From positions 331,607-395,606 of the forward strand of contig NZ_JAUHJR010000003.1 in assembly GCF_030412915.1 (NCBI RefSeq): a DNA stretch of 64,000 nucleotides, read 5' to 3'. This document shows, in pieces, positions 25,240 through 35,169 of the stretch. This stretch comes from Nocardioides abyssi. Its GTDB lineage: Bacteria > Actinomycetota > Actinomycetes > Propionibacteriales > Nocardioidaceae. The position numbers and the translations under genes were made by a program. Each line of letters begins with the position of its first letter. Position 1 is the first letter of the stretch. The notes beneath the pieces are model-generated. The model ran no database searches and was not told where the DNA came from. It was given only the letters and a program-made list of their open reading frames with translations.

Positions 25240-26577
25240 TCAGAGCACCGGCAGCATGCGGTCCCGCTCGAAGGCGGAGACCTGGCCGCGGTACTCGTCC
25301 CACTCCGCGCGCTTGTTGCGGAGGAAGTAGTCGAAGACCTGCTCGCCGAGGGTCTCGGCCAGCAGCTCTGAGCTCTCGGCGATGGTGATCGCCTCGTTGA
25401 GGTTCTTCGGGAGCGGCTCGATGCCCAGCGCGGTGCGCTCGCGCTCGGTCAGCGACCACACGTCGTCCTCGGCCTCGCGGGGCAGCTCGTACTCCTCCTC
25501 GATGCCCTTCATGCCGGCGGCGAGCACCGCGGCGAAGGCGAGGTAGGGGTTGCAGGCCGCGTCGATCGTGCGCAGCTCGACACGGGTCGACTGGCCCTTG
25601 TTGGGCTTGTACATCGGCACGCGGACCATCGCCGAGCGGTTGTTGTGGCCCCAGCAGATGTAGGACGGCGCCTCGCCGCCGAACATCATCCGCTTGTAGG
25701 AGTTGACCCACTGGTTGGTGACGACGCTGATCTCGCGGGCGTGGTGCAGGACGCCGGCGATGAACTGCCGGCCGGTGCGCGAGAGCTGGTACTGCGCGCC
25801 CGGCTCGTAGAAGGCGTTCTGGTCGCCCTCGAAGAGCGAGACGTGGGTGTGCATGCCCGACCCGGGGTGGGTGGTGAACGGCTTGGGCATGAACGTCGCC
25901 CAGATCCCCTGGCCCAGCGCGACCTCGCGGATGACGGTGCGGAAGGTCATGATGTTGTCGGCGGTGGTCAGCGCGTCGGCGTACCGCAGGTCGATCTCCT
26001 GCTGGCCCGGACCAGCCTCGTGGTGGCTGAACTCCACCGAGATGCCCATCGACTCCAGCATCGTGATCGCCTCGCGGCGGAAGTCGGCGCCCTTGGACTG
26101 CGCGGTGTGGTCGAAGTAGCCGCTGCGGTCGACCGGCACCGGCTCCTCGCCCGCCTCGGGGGCGTTCTTGAACAGGTAGAACTCGATCTCGGGGTGGGTG
26201 TAGAAGGTGAACCCGCGGTCGGCCGCCTTGCTCAGCGTGCGCTTGAGGACGTGGCGGGGATCGGCGTACGACGGCGAGCCGTCGGGCATCTCGATGTCGC
26301 AGAACATCCGCGCCGTCGAGGGGCCCTCGCCGCGCCACGGGAGGATCTGGAAGGTCGACGGGTCCGGCTTGGCCAGCATGTCGGCCTCGTAGACCCGGGC
26401 GAAGCCCTCGATGGCCGAGCCGTCGAAGCCGATCCCCTCGGCGAAGGCTCCCTCGAGCTCGGCCGGCGCCACGGCCACGGACTTCAAGAAGCCGAGCACG
26501 TCGGTGAACCAGAGGCGGACGAAACGGACGTCACGCTCCTCGAGACTGCGGAGAACGAAGTCTTCCTGCTTGCCCAT
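25240..26577 (-). CDS. glnA: Type I glutamine synthetase, GlnA2-like
   Basis: A 445-residue glutamine synthetase making glutamine from glutamate, ammonia and ATP. Metal and substrate motifs are intact: PEIEFYLF, HHEAGPGQQEIDLRY, PGSGMHTHVSLF and the ATP-binding segment NQWVNSYKRM. The length fits GlnA2/GSI-alpha (M. tuberculosis GlnA2 is about the same size). The adenylylation loop NLYDLP of GSI-beta enzymes is absent; only a loosely similar EEYELP is found, so control by GlnE is unlikely. It heads a tightly spaced series ending in glnE. It is probably leaderless, because TAGGCT lies 6 nt before the ATG. Confidence 0.93.
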   Translation of the reverse strand: MGKQEDFVLRSLEERDVRFVRLWFTDVLGFLKSVAVAPAELEGAFAEGIGFDGSAIEGFARVYEADMLAKPDPSTFQILPWRGEGPSTARMFCDIEMPDGSPSYADPRHVLKRTLSKAADRGFTFYTHPEIEFYLFKNAPEAGEEPVPVDRSGYFDHTAQSKGADFRREAITMLESMGISVEFSHHEAGPGQQEIDLRYADALTTADNIMTFRTVIREVALGQGIWATFMPKPFTTHPGSGMHTHVSLFEGDQNAFYEPGAQYQLSRTGRQFIAGVLHHAREISVVTNQWVNSYKRMMFGGEAPSYICWGHNNRSAMVRVPMYKPNKGQSTRVELRTIDAACNPYLAFAAVLAAGMKGIEEEYELPREAEDDVWSLTERERTALGIEPLPKNLNEAITIAESSELLAETLGEQVFDYFLRNKRAEWDEYRGQVSAFERDRMLPVL

Positions 26578-26583
26578 GGCGCC

Positions 26584-26589
26584 AGCCTA
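26584..26589 (-). promoter_or_regulatory. -10 element for glnA
   Basis: TAGGCT, 6 nt before ATG 26577, in the 21-bp gap to the next gene. It predicts a leaderless glnA-glnE transcript. Confidence 0.5.
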
Positions 26590-26598
26590 GGGCCACGG

Positions 26599-27234
26599 TC
26601 AGCCGTGGCAGATGTCGGCGTCCTGGGTGCCCAGCACGCCGCCGTACGCCCGACGCATCGGGTCGTGCCAGTCCTGCGTGACGCGGGTGAAGGCGAGGGT
26701 GCCCGGCACCTTCTTCTTCACGCCGTCGACCATGACCTTGCGGACGACCACCTTGGTGCGGACCTCGTCGCTGCGGGTGCCGGCCCAGCACGAGCTCGCG
26801 ACGCCTGCCTTGCGCGCCTGCTTGAAGCTCACCCGGTCGCCGACGGCCTTGCCGCGGTAGCGCTGCACGACCGAGGTGACGTAGCCGGTCTGGCCCTCCC
26901 ACGGGGTCTCGATCGTCATCGACATGCCCCAGGTGCGGCGCGGCGCGACCATGAACCGGACCTCACCGTCCTCGACCTGCTTGGCCTTGGACTGCCACAC
27001 GACCGGCTGGTCCGCGCCCTCCGGCAGCCGGACGTTGGCCAGCCGGATCGTGCAGCCCTCGCAGTCGGGGACCTCGTAGGCCAGCGTGGTCAGGTCGGGC
27101 AGCGCGGTGCTCGTGCTGCCGGGGGTGGCCGGGGCGCTCGTGGGGGCGGCGGCGGTGGCCGGCGTGCCCGCCGCGACCGCGCCCGAGAGCGCCAGGGACG
27201 CTGCGGCGATCGCCGCCGCGGTGCGGAACGTCAT
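26599..27234 (-). CDS. Secreted hypothetical protein
   Basis: A 211-residue exported protein with an ordinary signal peptide (residues 1-29, ending ATAAA) and a Ser/Thr/Pro/Ala-rich linker (30-47). The mature part has Cys in DCEGC, SSCW and DICHG, so disulfides are likely outside the cell. It is beta-rich and basic, with no known catalytic motif. AGGAAG precedes the ATG. It follows the second TasA-like gene by 184 bp in the same direction and could be part of the same transcript. I do not recognise the family. Confidence 0.7.
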   Translation of the reverse strand: MTFRTAAAIAAASLALSGAVAAGTPATAAAPTSAPATPGSTSTALPDLTTLAYEVPDCEGCTIRLANVRLPEGADQPVVWQSKAKQVEDGEVRFMVAPRRTWGMSMTIETPWEGQTGYVTSVVQRYRGKAVGDRVSFKQARKAGVASSCWAGTRSDEVRTKVVVRKVMVDGVKKKVPGTLAFTRVTQDWHDPMRRAYGGVLGTQDADICHG

Positions 27235-27418
27235 CGTTCTTCCTGCTTCCTGCTCGACGCCGGGACTCCGTGTCCCGGTCTGCGAGGAGGTGACGCCTGG
27301 GCGGGGTGCCCGGTTGCACGGGTGCGGCGGCTTTCTCGTCCGGACGTGCCACGAGCGGCCGCCGGGATCGCCGGCGACCGCTCGGGGTCAGGGGGTGGAG
27401 CCGCTCGCTCCTGTTGGG

Positions 27419-28093
27419 TCAGCGGTTCTCGTTGGCGCGCTGCGTGGCGTCGAAGACGAGGTTGATGGTGTTGGCGACGCCCTGGAACTTGTTGTCGGCG
27501 GCCTCGGGGAACTTCAGCGTGACGCGGAGGTTGGAGACCTTGGTGTCGTTGAGGGTGGTGGTCGCCTGGGCCAGGGCGAGGTTGGCGCCGATGACCGGGC
27601 GGGGAGCGAGGACCGGGGTGGTGGTGCCCTTGCAGGTCAGGGCGCCGTTGGTCTTGGTCGCGTCCATCTTGACCCACGCGGTGGAGCACTGGTCGACGCT
27701 GATCTGCAGGCCGTTGGTGGTGTCGGTCGACAGCAGGTTGCTGGTGGCCGCGGTGGTCGTCAGCGAGACGGTGCCGAACTTCTCGTCGTTGGCGCCGCGG
27801 GTCAGCACGACGTCGCGCTCGACGGTGTCGCCGGGGACCAGGCCCGCCGCGGCGATGCTCGGACCCTGGGTAGCGGTGCCCTGGCCGAGGACGAGGGTGC
27901 CGGCCGCGACCGACTCGGTGGCCGAGGTGGTCGAGGTGAACGCACCGAACGTGCCGAGGCCGGCGACCGACGCGGCGCCGGCGACCAGCGCGACCGAGGC
28001 GACGAGCTTGACGGCGGTCTTGCGGTTCTTGCGGCCGGCCTTGGTGTTCTTGACGGCCTTGCGGGACTTCGGGGCGGCGGTGGGGTTCGTCAT
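27419..28093 (-). CDS. TasA/CalY-like SipW-dependent secreted protein (copy 2)
   Basis: A 224-residue paralogue of the protein at 17168-17788. A long Lys/Arg-rich N-terminus (1-29) precedes the hydrophobic segment (about 28-45) and GLGTFGAFTSTTSAT, the SipW-type cleavage region. Identical blocks with copy 1 include IAAAGLVPGDTVER and FDATQR. No signal peptidase gene is adjacent, so it probably relies on the SipW-like enzyme at 16438-17121. Promoter and leader are conserved with copy 1, which suggests co-regulation. The likely role is a secreted fibre or matrix subunit, inferred from TasA. Confidence 0.82.
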   Translation of the reverse strand: MTNPTAAPKSRKAVKNTKAGRKNRKTAVKLVASVALVAGAASVAGLGTFGAFTSTTSATESVAAGTLVLGQGTATQGPSIAAAGLVPGDTVERDVVLTRGANDEKFGTVSLTTTAATSNLLSTDTTNGLQISVDQCSTAWVKMDATKTNGALTCKGTTTPVLAPRPVIGANLALAQATTTLNDTKVSNLRVTLKFPEAADNKFQGVANTINLVFDATQRANENR

Positions 28094-28148
28094 CGGGGGG
28101 GGGAGCCTTTCGCGAGGGGGCCGCCGGTCTCTCCGACGCCTGTGCTGC

Positions 28149-28226
28149 TGATGACCTGAACTCTGCCGAGCCCGGATCAAGGCACCCCCCGGCTCATCCC
28201 CGACGTTCCCTCAAGAGGTCCGCAAG
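28149..28226 (-). promoter_or_regulatory. Composite response-regulator operator/promoter, copy 3
   Basis: On the plus strand: TGATGAC, GAACTCTGCCG (28158-28168), GATCAAGG (28175-28182), then CTCAAG (28210-28215) and CGCAAG (28221-28226), 11 bp apart. Order and spacing are identical to copy 2. It lies 65 bp before the TasA-like start. Confidence 0.65.
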
Positions 28227-28264
28227 TCCCCTGAGACACCGCGCCACGGCGTACTCGCCCCGGC

Positions 28265-30301
<2,037 letters not shown>

Positions 30302-30346
30302 ACCGGCGAGTTTCCCAGGTCGGCCGCTCGGCATGCCTCGGCCGCC

Positions 30347-30430
30347 ACCTCCCGGCCCACCTCCCGGCCCAGATCCCGGCCCAGGTCCCGGTCCAGGTCC
30401 CGGCCCAGGTCCCGCCTCACGTCCCGGCGA
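30347..30430. repeat. Seven degenerate 12-bp tandem repeats
   Basis: Seven 12-bp units of the type AGGTCCCGGCCC lie between the divergent nadE and VOC genes and fill about half of the intergenic region. Several units differ at one to three positions. Confidence 0.8.
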
Positions 30431-30484
30431 TGAGTCCCGCGCTCCCGCCGGGTCGGAGGTGTCACCACGACCCGAGGAGCCACC

Positions 30485-30982
30485 ATGACCGTCCACCCGA
30501 CCAGCATCAGCCCGTGCCTGTGGTTCGACGACCAGCTGGAGGAGGCGGCGGCGTTCTACGTGTCGGTCTTTCCCCGCTCCTCGCTGGGCCACCTCAGCCG
30601 CTACACCGAGGCCGGGCCCGGCGAGCCGGGGACGGTGATGGCGGGCGACTTCGTGCTCGACGGCATCACGTTCCGCGGGATCAACGGCGGCCCCCGGTTC
30701 CGGTTCACCGAGGCGGTGTCGTTCGAGATCTCCTGCCGCGACCAGGCGGAGGTGGACCACTACTGGGACGCGCTGCTGGCCGACGGCGGTGAGGAGTCGA
30801 TGTGCGGCTGGCTCAAGGACCGGTTCGGCCTGTCCTGGCAGGTCGTCCCGACGCGGCTCTACGAGCTGGCCTCCGACCCCGACCCGGTCCGGGCCAACGC
30901 CGCCGTGCAGGCGATGCTCGGCATGCGGCGCATCGTGGTCGCCGACCTCGAGGCTGCGGTCGCGCAGGTCGCGCCGGCGTGA
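30485..30982 (+). CDS. VOC family protein (PhnB-like)
   Basis: A 165-residue vicinal-oxygen-chelate protein of the PhnB/3-demethylubiquinone methyltransferase-like group. Typical segments are [18 protein letters not shown] at the start, [12 protein letters not shown] in the middle, and [16 protein letters not shown] late in the domain. Members bind a metal and small ligands, and the substrate is seldom predictable. GAGGAG precedes the ATG. It is divergent from nadE and lies 100 bp before panB on the same strand. Confidence 0.88.
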   Translation: MTVHPTSISPCLWFDDQLEEAAAFYVSVFPRSSLGHLSRYTEAGPGEPGTVMAGDFVLDGITFRGINGGPRFRFTEAVSFEISCRDQAEVDHYWDALLADGGEESMCGWLKDRFGLSWQVVPTRLYELASDPDPVRANAAVQAMLGMRRIVVADLEAAVAQVAPA

Positions 30983-31017
30983 CCAGCGGCACAGGCGCCC
31001 GCGCGCGGCCCCGGCAC

Positions 31018-31023
31018 TAGCCT
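31018..31023 (+). promoter_or_regulatory. -10 element for panB
   Basis: TAGCCT, 59 nt before the panB ATG. The leader would be about 50 nt and contains a GAGGGAG ribosome binding site. Confidence 0.4.
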
Positions 31024-31082
31024 GGAGGCGGTCCGTGGACCTCACCAGGAGGCCGCGAGATGACACCCGAGGGAGCCCTGCC

Positions 31083-31937
31083 ATGAGCGAGGAGACCGCG
31101 CCGTACGGCACCGGACCGGCGAAGCCGGCCGCGAGCGCACCGGTCAAGCGCGTCCGCACCCACCACCTGCGCGAGATGAAGGAGCGCGGCGAGCGGTTCA
31201 CGATGCTCACCGCCTACGAGCAGTACGCCGCGCAGACCTTCGACGAGGCCGGCATCGACGTCCTCCTGGTCGGCGACAGCGCCTCCAACAACGTCTTCGG
31301 CAACGAGACCTCGCTGCCGGTGACCGTCGACGAGCTGCTGCCCCTCGCCCGCGCGGTCACCCGCACCGCCCGGCGCGCGCTGGTCGTCGCGGACCTGCCG
31401 TTCGGCAGCTACCAGGCCTCCCCGGAGCAGGCCTACCTCACCGCCGTCCGGTTCATGAAGGAGGCGGGCGCCCACGCGGTCAAGCTCGAGGGCGGCGTCG
31501 AGATGGCGCCGCAGGTGCGCAAGCTCGTCGAGGGCGGCATCCCGGTGATGGCCCACATCGGCTTCACCCCGCAGAGCGAGCACACCCTCGGCGGCTACCG
31601 CGTCCAGGGCCGCGGCGAGGCGGCGAAGCGGGTGCTCGAGGAGGCCCGCGCGATGGAGGACGCCGGCGCGTTCGCCGTCGTCATGGAGATGGTCCCCGGC
31701 GACGTCGCCGCGGAGGTCACCTCCTCGCTCGCGATCCCGACCATCGGCATCGGCGCGGGCGTCGGCTGCGACGGCCAGGTGCTGGTCTGGCAGGACGCCT
31801 TCGGCCTGCGGACGGCGCGGATGCCGCGCTTCGTCAAGCAGTACGCCGACCTGCACGGCGTCCTGCTCGCGGCCGCCCAGGAGTACGCCGCCGACGTCAA
31901 GGCCGGCACGTTCCCGGGGCCCGAGCACACGTTCTGA
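31083..31937 (+). CDS. panB: 3-methyl-2-oxobutanoate hydroxymethyltransferase
   Basis: PanB makes ketopantoate from 2-oxoisovalerate and methylene-tetrahydrofolate, the first step to pantothenate and CoA. In this 284-residue protein the Mg-binding and substrate motifs are present: [39 protein letters not shown], and [11 protein letters not shown] with the catalytic Glu. The N-terminal extension (about 25 residues, Ala/Pro-rich) precedes TTHHL-like RTHHLREMK, the usual start of the domain. panC and panD are not nearby. The 2-oxoisovalerate substrate links it to valine metabolism, but there is no operon connection. Confidence 0.95.
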   Translation: MSEETAPYGTGPAKPAASAPVKRVRTHHLREMKERGERFTMLTAYEQYAAQTFDEAGIDVLLVGDSASNNVFGNETSLPVTVDELLPLARAVTRTARRALVVADLPFGSYQASPEQAYLTAVRFMKEAGAHAVKLEGGVEMAPQVRKLVEGGIPVMAHIGFTPQSEHTLGGYRVQGRGEAAKRVLEEARAMEDAGAFAVVMEMVPGDVAAEVTSSLAIPTIGIGAGVGCDGQVLVWQDAFGLRTARMPRFVKQYADLHGVLLAAAQEYAADVKAGTFPGPEHTF

Positions 31938-31963
31938 GCCTTCTCAGCAGGTCGACCGGCGGC

Positions 31964-31969
31964 TAGCGT
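31964..31969 (+). promoter_or_regulatory. -10 element for sugar dehydrogenase gene
   Basis: TAGCGT, 7 nt before ATG 31977, predicts a leaderless mRNA for a secreted protein. Confidence 0.45.
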
Positions 31970-31976
31970 CGCCCCC

Positions 31977-33140
31977 ATGCGCGCGCTCTCGGTCGGCCTG
32001 CTGCCCTCGCTCCTCCTCGTCCTCCCGGCGGCCCCGGCCGGCGCGCTCGTCGCCGACGGGCACTCGGTCGCCCCTGCGGCGGCCGCCGGCAAGGCCACGC
32101 CGGGCCTGCGGGTGCGGACGGTCGTCTCCGGCCTGGACAAGCCGTGGGACGTCAAGCCGATCCCGGGCGGTCGGCTGCTCGTCACCGAGCGCGACCGCGC
32201 TCGCGTGCTGGTCGTGAAGGGTGGTCGGGCGCGGCCGCTGGACTTCCCCAGCGGGTCGGTCTGGGTCTCCGGCGAGACCGGCCTGATGTCGCTCGAGGTC
32301 GACCCGGACTTCCGGCGCAACAAGCGGTTCTACACCTGCCAGGGCGGGTTCACCGGCGGTGGCGGCCACGACGTGCGCGTGATGGCCTGGAAGCTGAAGG
32401 ACGGCGCGGCCAAGCCGGTGCGCAAGCTCGTCGGCGGGTTCCCCACCTCCAGCGGCCGCCACGGCGGCTGCCGGCTGCTCATCGCGCGCAACGGCTCGCT
32501 CATGGTCGGCACCGGCGACGCCGCCGTCGGGACCAACCCGCGCGACTTGACCTCGCTGGGCGGCAAGGTGCTGCGCCTCGACCGCCGCACCGGCAAGCCG
32601 TGGCCGGGCAACCCGTTCGCGAAGGCCGCCGACCGCGCCCAGCGCTACGTCTTCACCTACGGCCACCGCAACGTCCAGGGCCTGGCCCAGCGCGCCGACG
32701 GCACGATCTGGTCGGTCGAGCAGGGCAGCTACCGCGACGACGAGGTCAACCGGCTCGTGCGGGGCGGCGACCACGGCTGGCACCCGGTCCCCGGCTACAA
32801 CGAGCAGGTCCCGATGACCGACCAGTCGCTCCCCGGCAAGCAGCGCGAGGCCCGCTGGTCCTCGGGCGACCCGACGCTCGCGACGTCCGGCGCGGACTGG
32901 GTGCGCGGGAAGCGGTGGGGGTCGTACGCCGGCATGCTCGCCGTCGGCGTGCAGAAGGGCGAGCGCGTGCTGTTCCTGCGCTTCGACGGCAAGGGGCGGC
33001 TGAAGGGGTCGCGCACGCCCGCGGCGCTGCGCCAGTACGGCCGGATCCGCTCGGTCGTCTCCGCCCCGAACGGCGACCTGCTGGTCACCACCGACAACGG
33101 CTCCGGCCGCGACCGGCTGCTGCGGGTCAGCCCGCGCTGA
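31977..33140 (+). CDS. PQQ-dependent sugar dehydrogenase (secreted)
   Basis: A 387-residue secreted six-blade propeller of the glucose/sorbosone dehydrogenase family, which oxidises sugars with pyrroloquinoline quinone. A signal peptide (1-23) is followed by LDKPWDVKPIPGGRLLVTERDR, the first blade. Typical features include ETGLMSLEVDPDF, a His/Gly-rich loop near 120, FTYGHRNVQGLAQ and WSVEQGSYRDDEVNRL. The family usually has a catalytic His in the GHRNxQG or similar loop, which is present. No PQQ synthesis genes are in the window. Its last 14 bp overlap the convergent glycosyltransferase gene. Confidence 0.87.
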   Translation: MRALSVGLLPSLLLVLPAAPAGALVADGHSVAPAAAAGKATPGLRVRTVVSGLDKPWDVKPIPGGRLLVTERDRARVLVVKGGRARPLDFPSGSVWVSGETGLMSLEVDPDFRRNKRFYTCQGGFTGGGGHDVRVMAWKLKDGAAKPVRKLVGGFPTSSGRHGGCRLLIARNGSLMVGTGDAAVGTNPRDLTSLGGKVLRLDRRTGKPWPGNPFAKAADRAQRYVFTYGHRNVQGLAQRADGTIWSVEQGSYRDDEVNRLVRGGDHGWHPVPGYNEQVPMTDQSLPGKQREARWSSGDPTLATSGADWVRGKRWGSYAGMLAVGVQKGERVLFLRFDGKGRLKGSRTPAALRQYGRIRSVVSAPNGDLLVTTDNGSGRDRLLRVSPR

Positions 33141-34305
33141 CCCGGCCGGCGAGCTCCTCCAGGAGCGGCACGACGTCGGCGACCGGCGGCAGCGCGGCCA
33201 TCTCGTCGGCGACGGCGCGCGCGCACGCGGCGTACTGCTCCTCGTGCAGCACCGCGGCGAGCGCCGCCGGCAGCGCGCCGGCCGCCCCGACGCCACCGGT
33301 CACCGCGACGCCGGCCCCGCACGCGGCGACGTGCTCGGCGTTGAGGAACTGGTCGGAGGCGAAGAGCGGCAGCACGACCTGCGGCACCCCGGCGGCGAGC
33401 GCCGCCATCGTCGTCCCGAAGCCACCGTGGCCGACCACCGCCGCGGCGTGCGGGAGCACCTCGGCCTGCGGCCACCAGCGCTCGACGCGCGTGTTGGCCG
33501 GCACCCGCAGGTCGGCGGGGTCGAAGCCGTTGCCGGTGGTCATGAGCACGCGCACGGGCTCGTCGGCGAGCGCCTCGAGGGCCGCGTCGTACACCCCGGC
33601 GACGGTGGGGATCCCGGCCGCCACCGACCCGAACGACACGTAGACCAGCGGCTGGTCCGGGTCGCCCCACCGCTCGGGCAGCAGGCCCATCGGGGCCGGC
33701 GGCGTCTCGCGGTAGCGGTGCAGCGGCCCGCTCGCCAGCCGCTCCCCGCAGGCGTCGTCGAGCCGGGCCGGGACGCTCGTGAACGTCGTCGCCCCGCGCA
33801 GCGCCGCGCAGCAGGTGCCGGGCGGAAGGCCGACGAGCCCGTCGAGCTCCCCCAGCGGATCGGTGAGGTACGCCGCCACGCGACCCATCAGCGCGGAGAC
33901 GTTCACCGCCACCACGGCCTGCGGGATCCCGGCCGCGAGGGCCGCGGCGAGCGAGCCGAGCTCGACCGGCTCGCGCAGGACCAGGTCGGGCCGCCACATC
34001 TCGACGACCTCGGTGACCCCGGGCAGCGCGGCCCGGGCGTCGAGCCGGCCGAACACCTCGGTCACGACCAGCCGGTTCGCCTCCTCGGTGCTGAGCGTCG
34101 GCAGCCGCCCCATCACCGGCCCCAGCTGCTCGGGCGGGACGTCGTCGAACGGCAGGTGCAGCAGGCCGCTGCGGGCCACCTCCGGCGCGAACGACCCGGG
34201 AGCGGCCACGGCGACCCGGTGGCCCGCGTCCACGCAGGCGCGCGCCACCGGGACGAGCGGGCCGAAGTGGCCGGAGCCCGCGGTGCTGGCGACGAGCACG
34301 CGCAT
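33127..34305 (-). CDS. Glycosyltransferase, UGT/macrolide type (GT1)
   Basis: A 392-residue GT-B glycosyltransferase like those that glycosylate macrolides and other lipophilic acceptors. The N-terminal acceptor domain begins MRVLVASTAGSGHFGPLVPVARAC, which contains the usual catalytic His. The C-terminal domain has the donor-binding signature VERWWPQAEVLPHAAAVVGHGG, FGTTMAALAAGVPQVVLPLFASDQF. No biosynthetic cluster surrounds it, so the acceptor is unknown. Its end overlaps the convergent sugar dehydrogenase gene by 14 bp, with no room for a terminator. Confidence 0.88.
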   Translation of the reverse strand: MRVLVASTAGSGHFGPLVPVARACVDAGHRVAVAAPGSFAPEVARSGLLHLPFDDVPPEQLGPVMGRLPTLSTEEANRLVVTEVFGRLDARAALPGVTEVVEMWRPDLVLREPVELGSLAAALAAGIPQAVVAVNVSALMGRVAAYLTDPLGELDGLVGLPPGTCCAALRGATTFTSVPARLDDACGERLASGPLHRYRETPPAPMGLLPERWGDPDQPLVYVSFGSVAAGIPTVAGVYDAALEALADEPVRVLMTTGNGFDPADLRVPANTRVERWWPQAEVLPHAAAVVGHGGFGTTMAALAAGVPQVVLPLFASDQFLNAEHVAACGAGVAVTGGVGAAGALPAALAAVLHEEQYAACARAVADEMAALPPVADVVPLLEELAGRVSAG

Positions 34306-34389
34306 GGCTCCAGCGTCGCAGCGGACGCGCCCCGGCGAATCGCCCAGGCTGGGGACGCCCTCGCGACCCGGTCCCGCGTCGAGGTGTGC

Positions 34390-35169
34390 TCAGGCAGCGA
34401 TCGCCCGGCGCACCTCCTCGCGCAGCTCGACGTACTCCGGCAGCGCACGGATCTCCTCGGCCGGCACCCGCTCGCCGTGGTCGGTGAAGACCGCGCGCTC
34501 GTCGAGCACGATCCGGCCCGGGCGCGGGCTCATCACCAGCACGCGCGAGCCGAGGAAGACCGCCTCGTCGACGCTGTGGGTGATGAACAGGATGGTCCGG
34601 CCGGTCGAGCGCCAGATCGCCAGCAGCTCGTCCTGGAGCCGCTCGCGGGTGAGCGCGTCGAGCGCACCGAACGGCTCGTCCATGAGCACGATGTCCGGCT
34701 CGTTGGCGAGCACCCGCGCGATCTGGCAGCGCTGCTGCATGCCGCCGGACAGCTCGTAGGGCCGGTGGTCGGCGAACTCGGCGAGGCCGACGAGGTCGAG
34801 GTAGCGCCGGGCCGCGTCGCGGCGCGCGGGGCCGTCGACGCCGCGCAGCCGCGGGCCGAGCTCGACGTTGCGGCGCACCGAGAGCCACGGGAAGAGCGTC
34901 GGCTGCTGGAAGACGACGCCTCGCTCGGCGGCCGGGCCGTCGACCGGGCGGCCGCCCACGGTGACCTCACCCTCGCTGGGGCTCAGGAAGCCCGCGAGCA
35001 GCCGCAGCAGCGTGGTCTTGCCGCAGCCGGACGGGCCGGCGATCGTCACCAGCTCCCCCGGCTCGATGCGCAGGTCGACCGGCCCGAGTGCCGGGACGGC
35101 GGCACCACCCACGGAGAAGTGGTGCCGCACGTCCTCGAACGCGATGCCGCGGGGCGCCAGCTCAGCCAC
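34390..35169 (-). CDS. ABC transporter ATP-binding protein, nitrate/sulfonate/taurine type
   Basis: A 259-residue ATPase of the SsuB/TauB family. Walker A is GPSGCGKTT (about residues 40-48), the Q-loop is VVFQQPTLFPW, the signature is LSGGMQQR, and Walker B is DIVLMDEPFGALD with the H-loop in ITHSVDEA. It energises import with the permease and binding protein encoded upstream. GTG 35169 lies inside the end of the binding protein gene (8-bp overlap), so translation is coupled. Substrate choice rests on the binding protein. Confidence 0.92.
   Translation of the reverse strand: MAELAPRGIAFEDVRHHFSVGGAAVPALGPVDLRIEPGELVTIAGPSGCGKTTLLRLLAGFLSPSEGEVTVGGRPVDGPAAERGVVFQQPTLFPWLSVRRNVELGPRLRGVDGPARRDAARRYLDLVGLAEFADHRPYELSGGMQQRCQIARVLANEPDIVLMDEPFGALDALTRERLQDELLAIWRSTGRTILFITHSVDEAVFLGSRVLVMSPRPGRIVLDERAVFTDHGERVPAEEIRALPEYVELREEVRRAIAA

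Noticed and set aside
25240-26577. Adenylylation site in the glutamine synthetase as a GlnE target
   Set aside because: Only a loose EEYELP is found; the NLYDLP-type loop of adenylylated enzymes is missing.
30347-30430. CRISPR-like or iteron array
   Set aside because: Units are contiguous 12-mers without spacers, and no replication gene is present.
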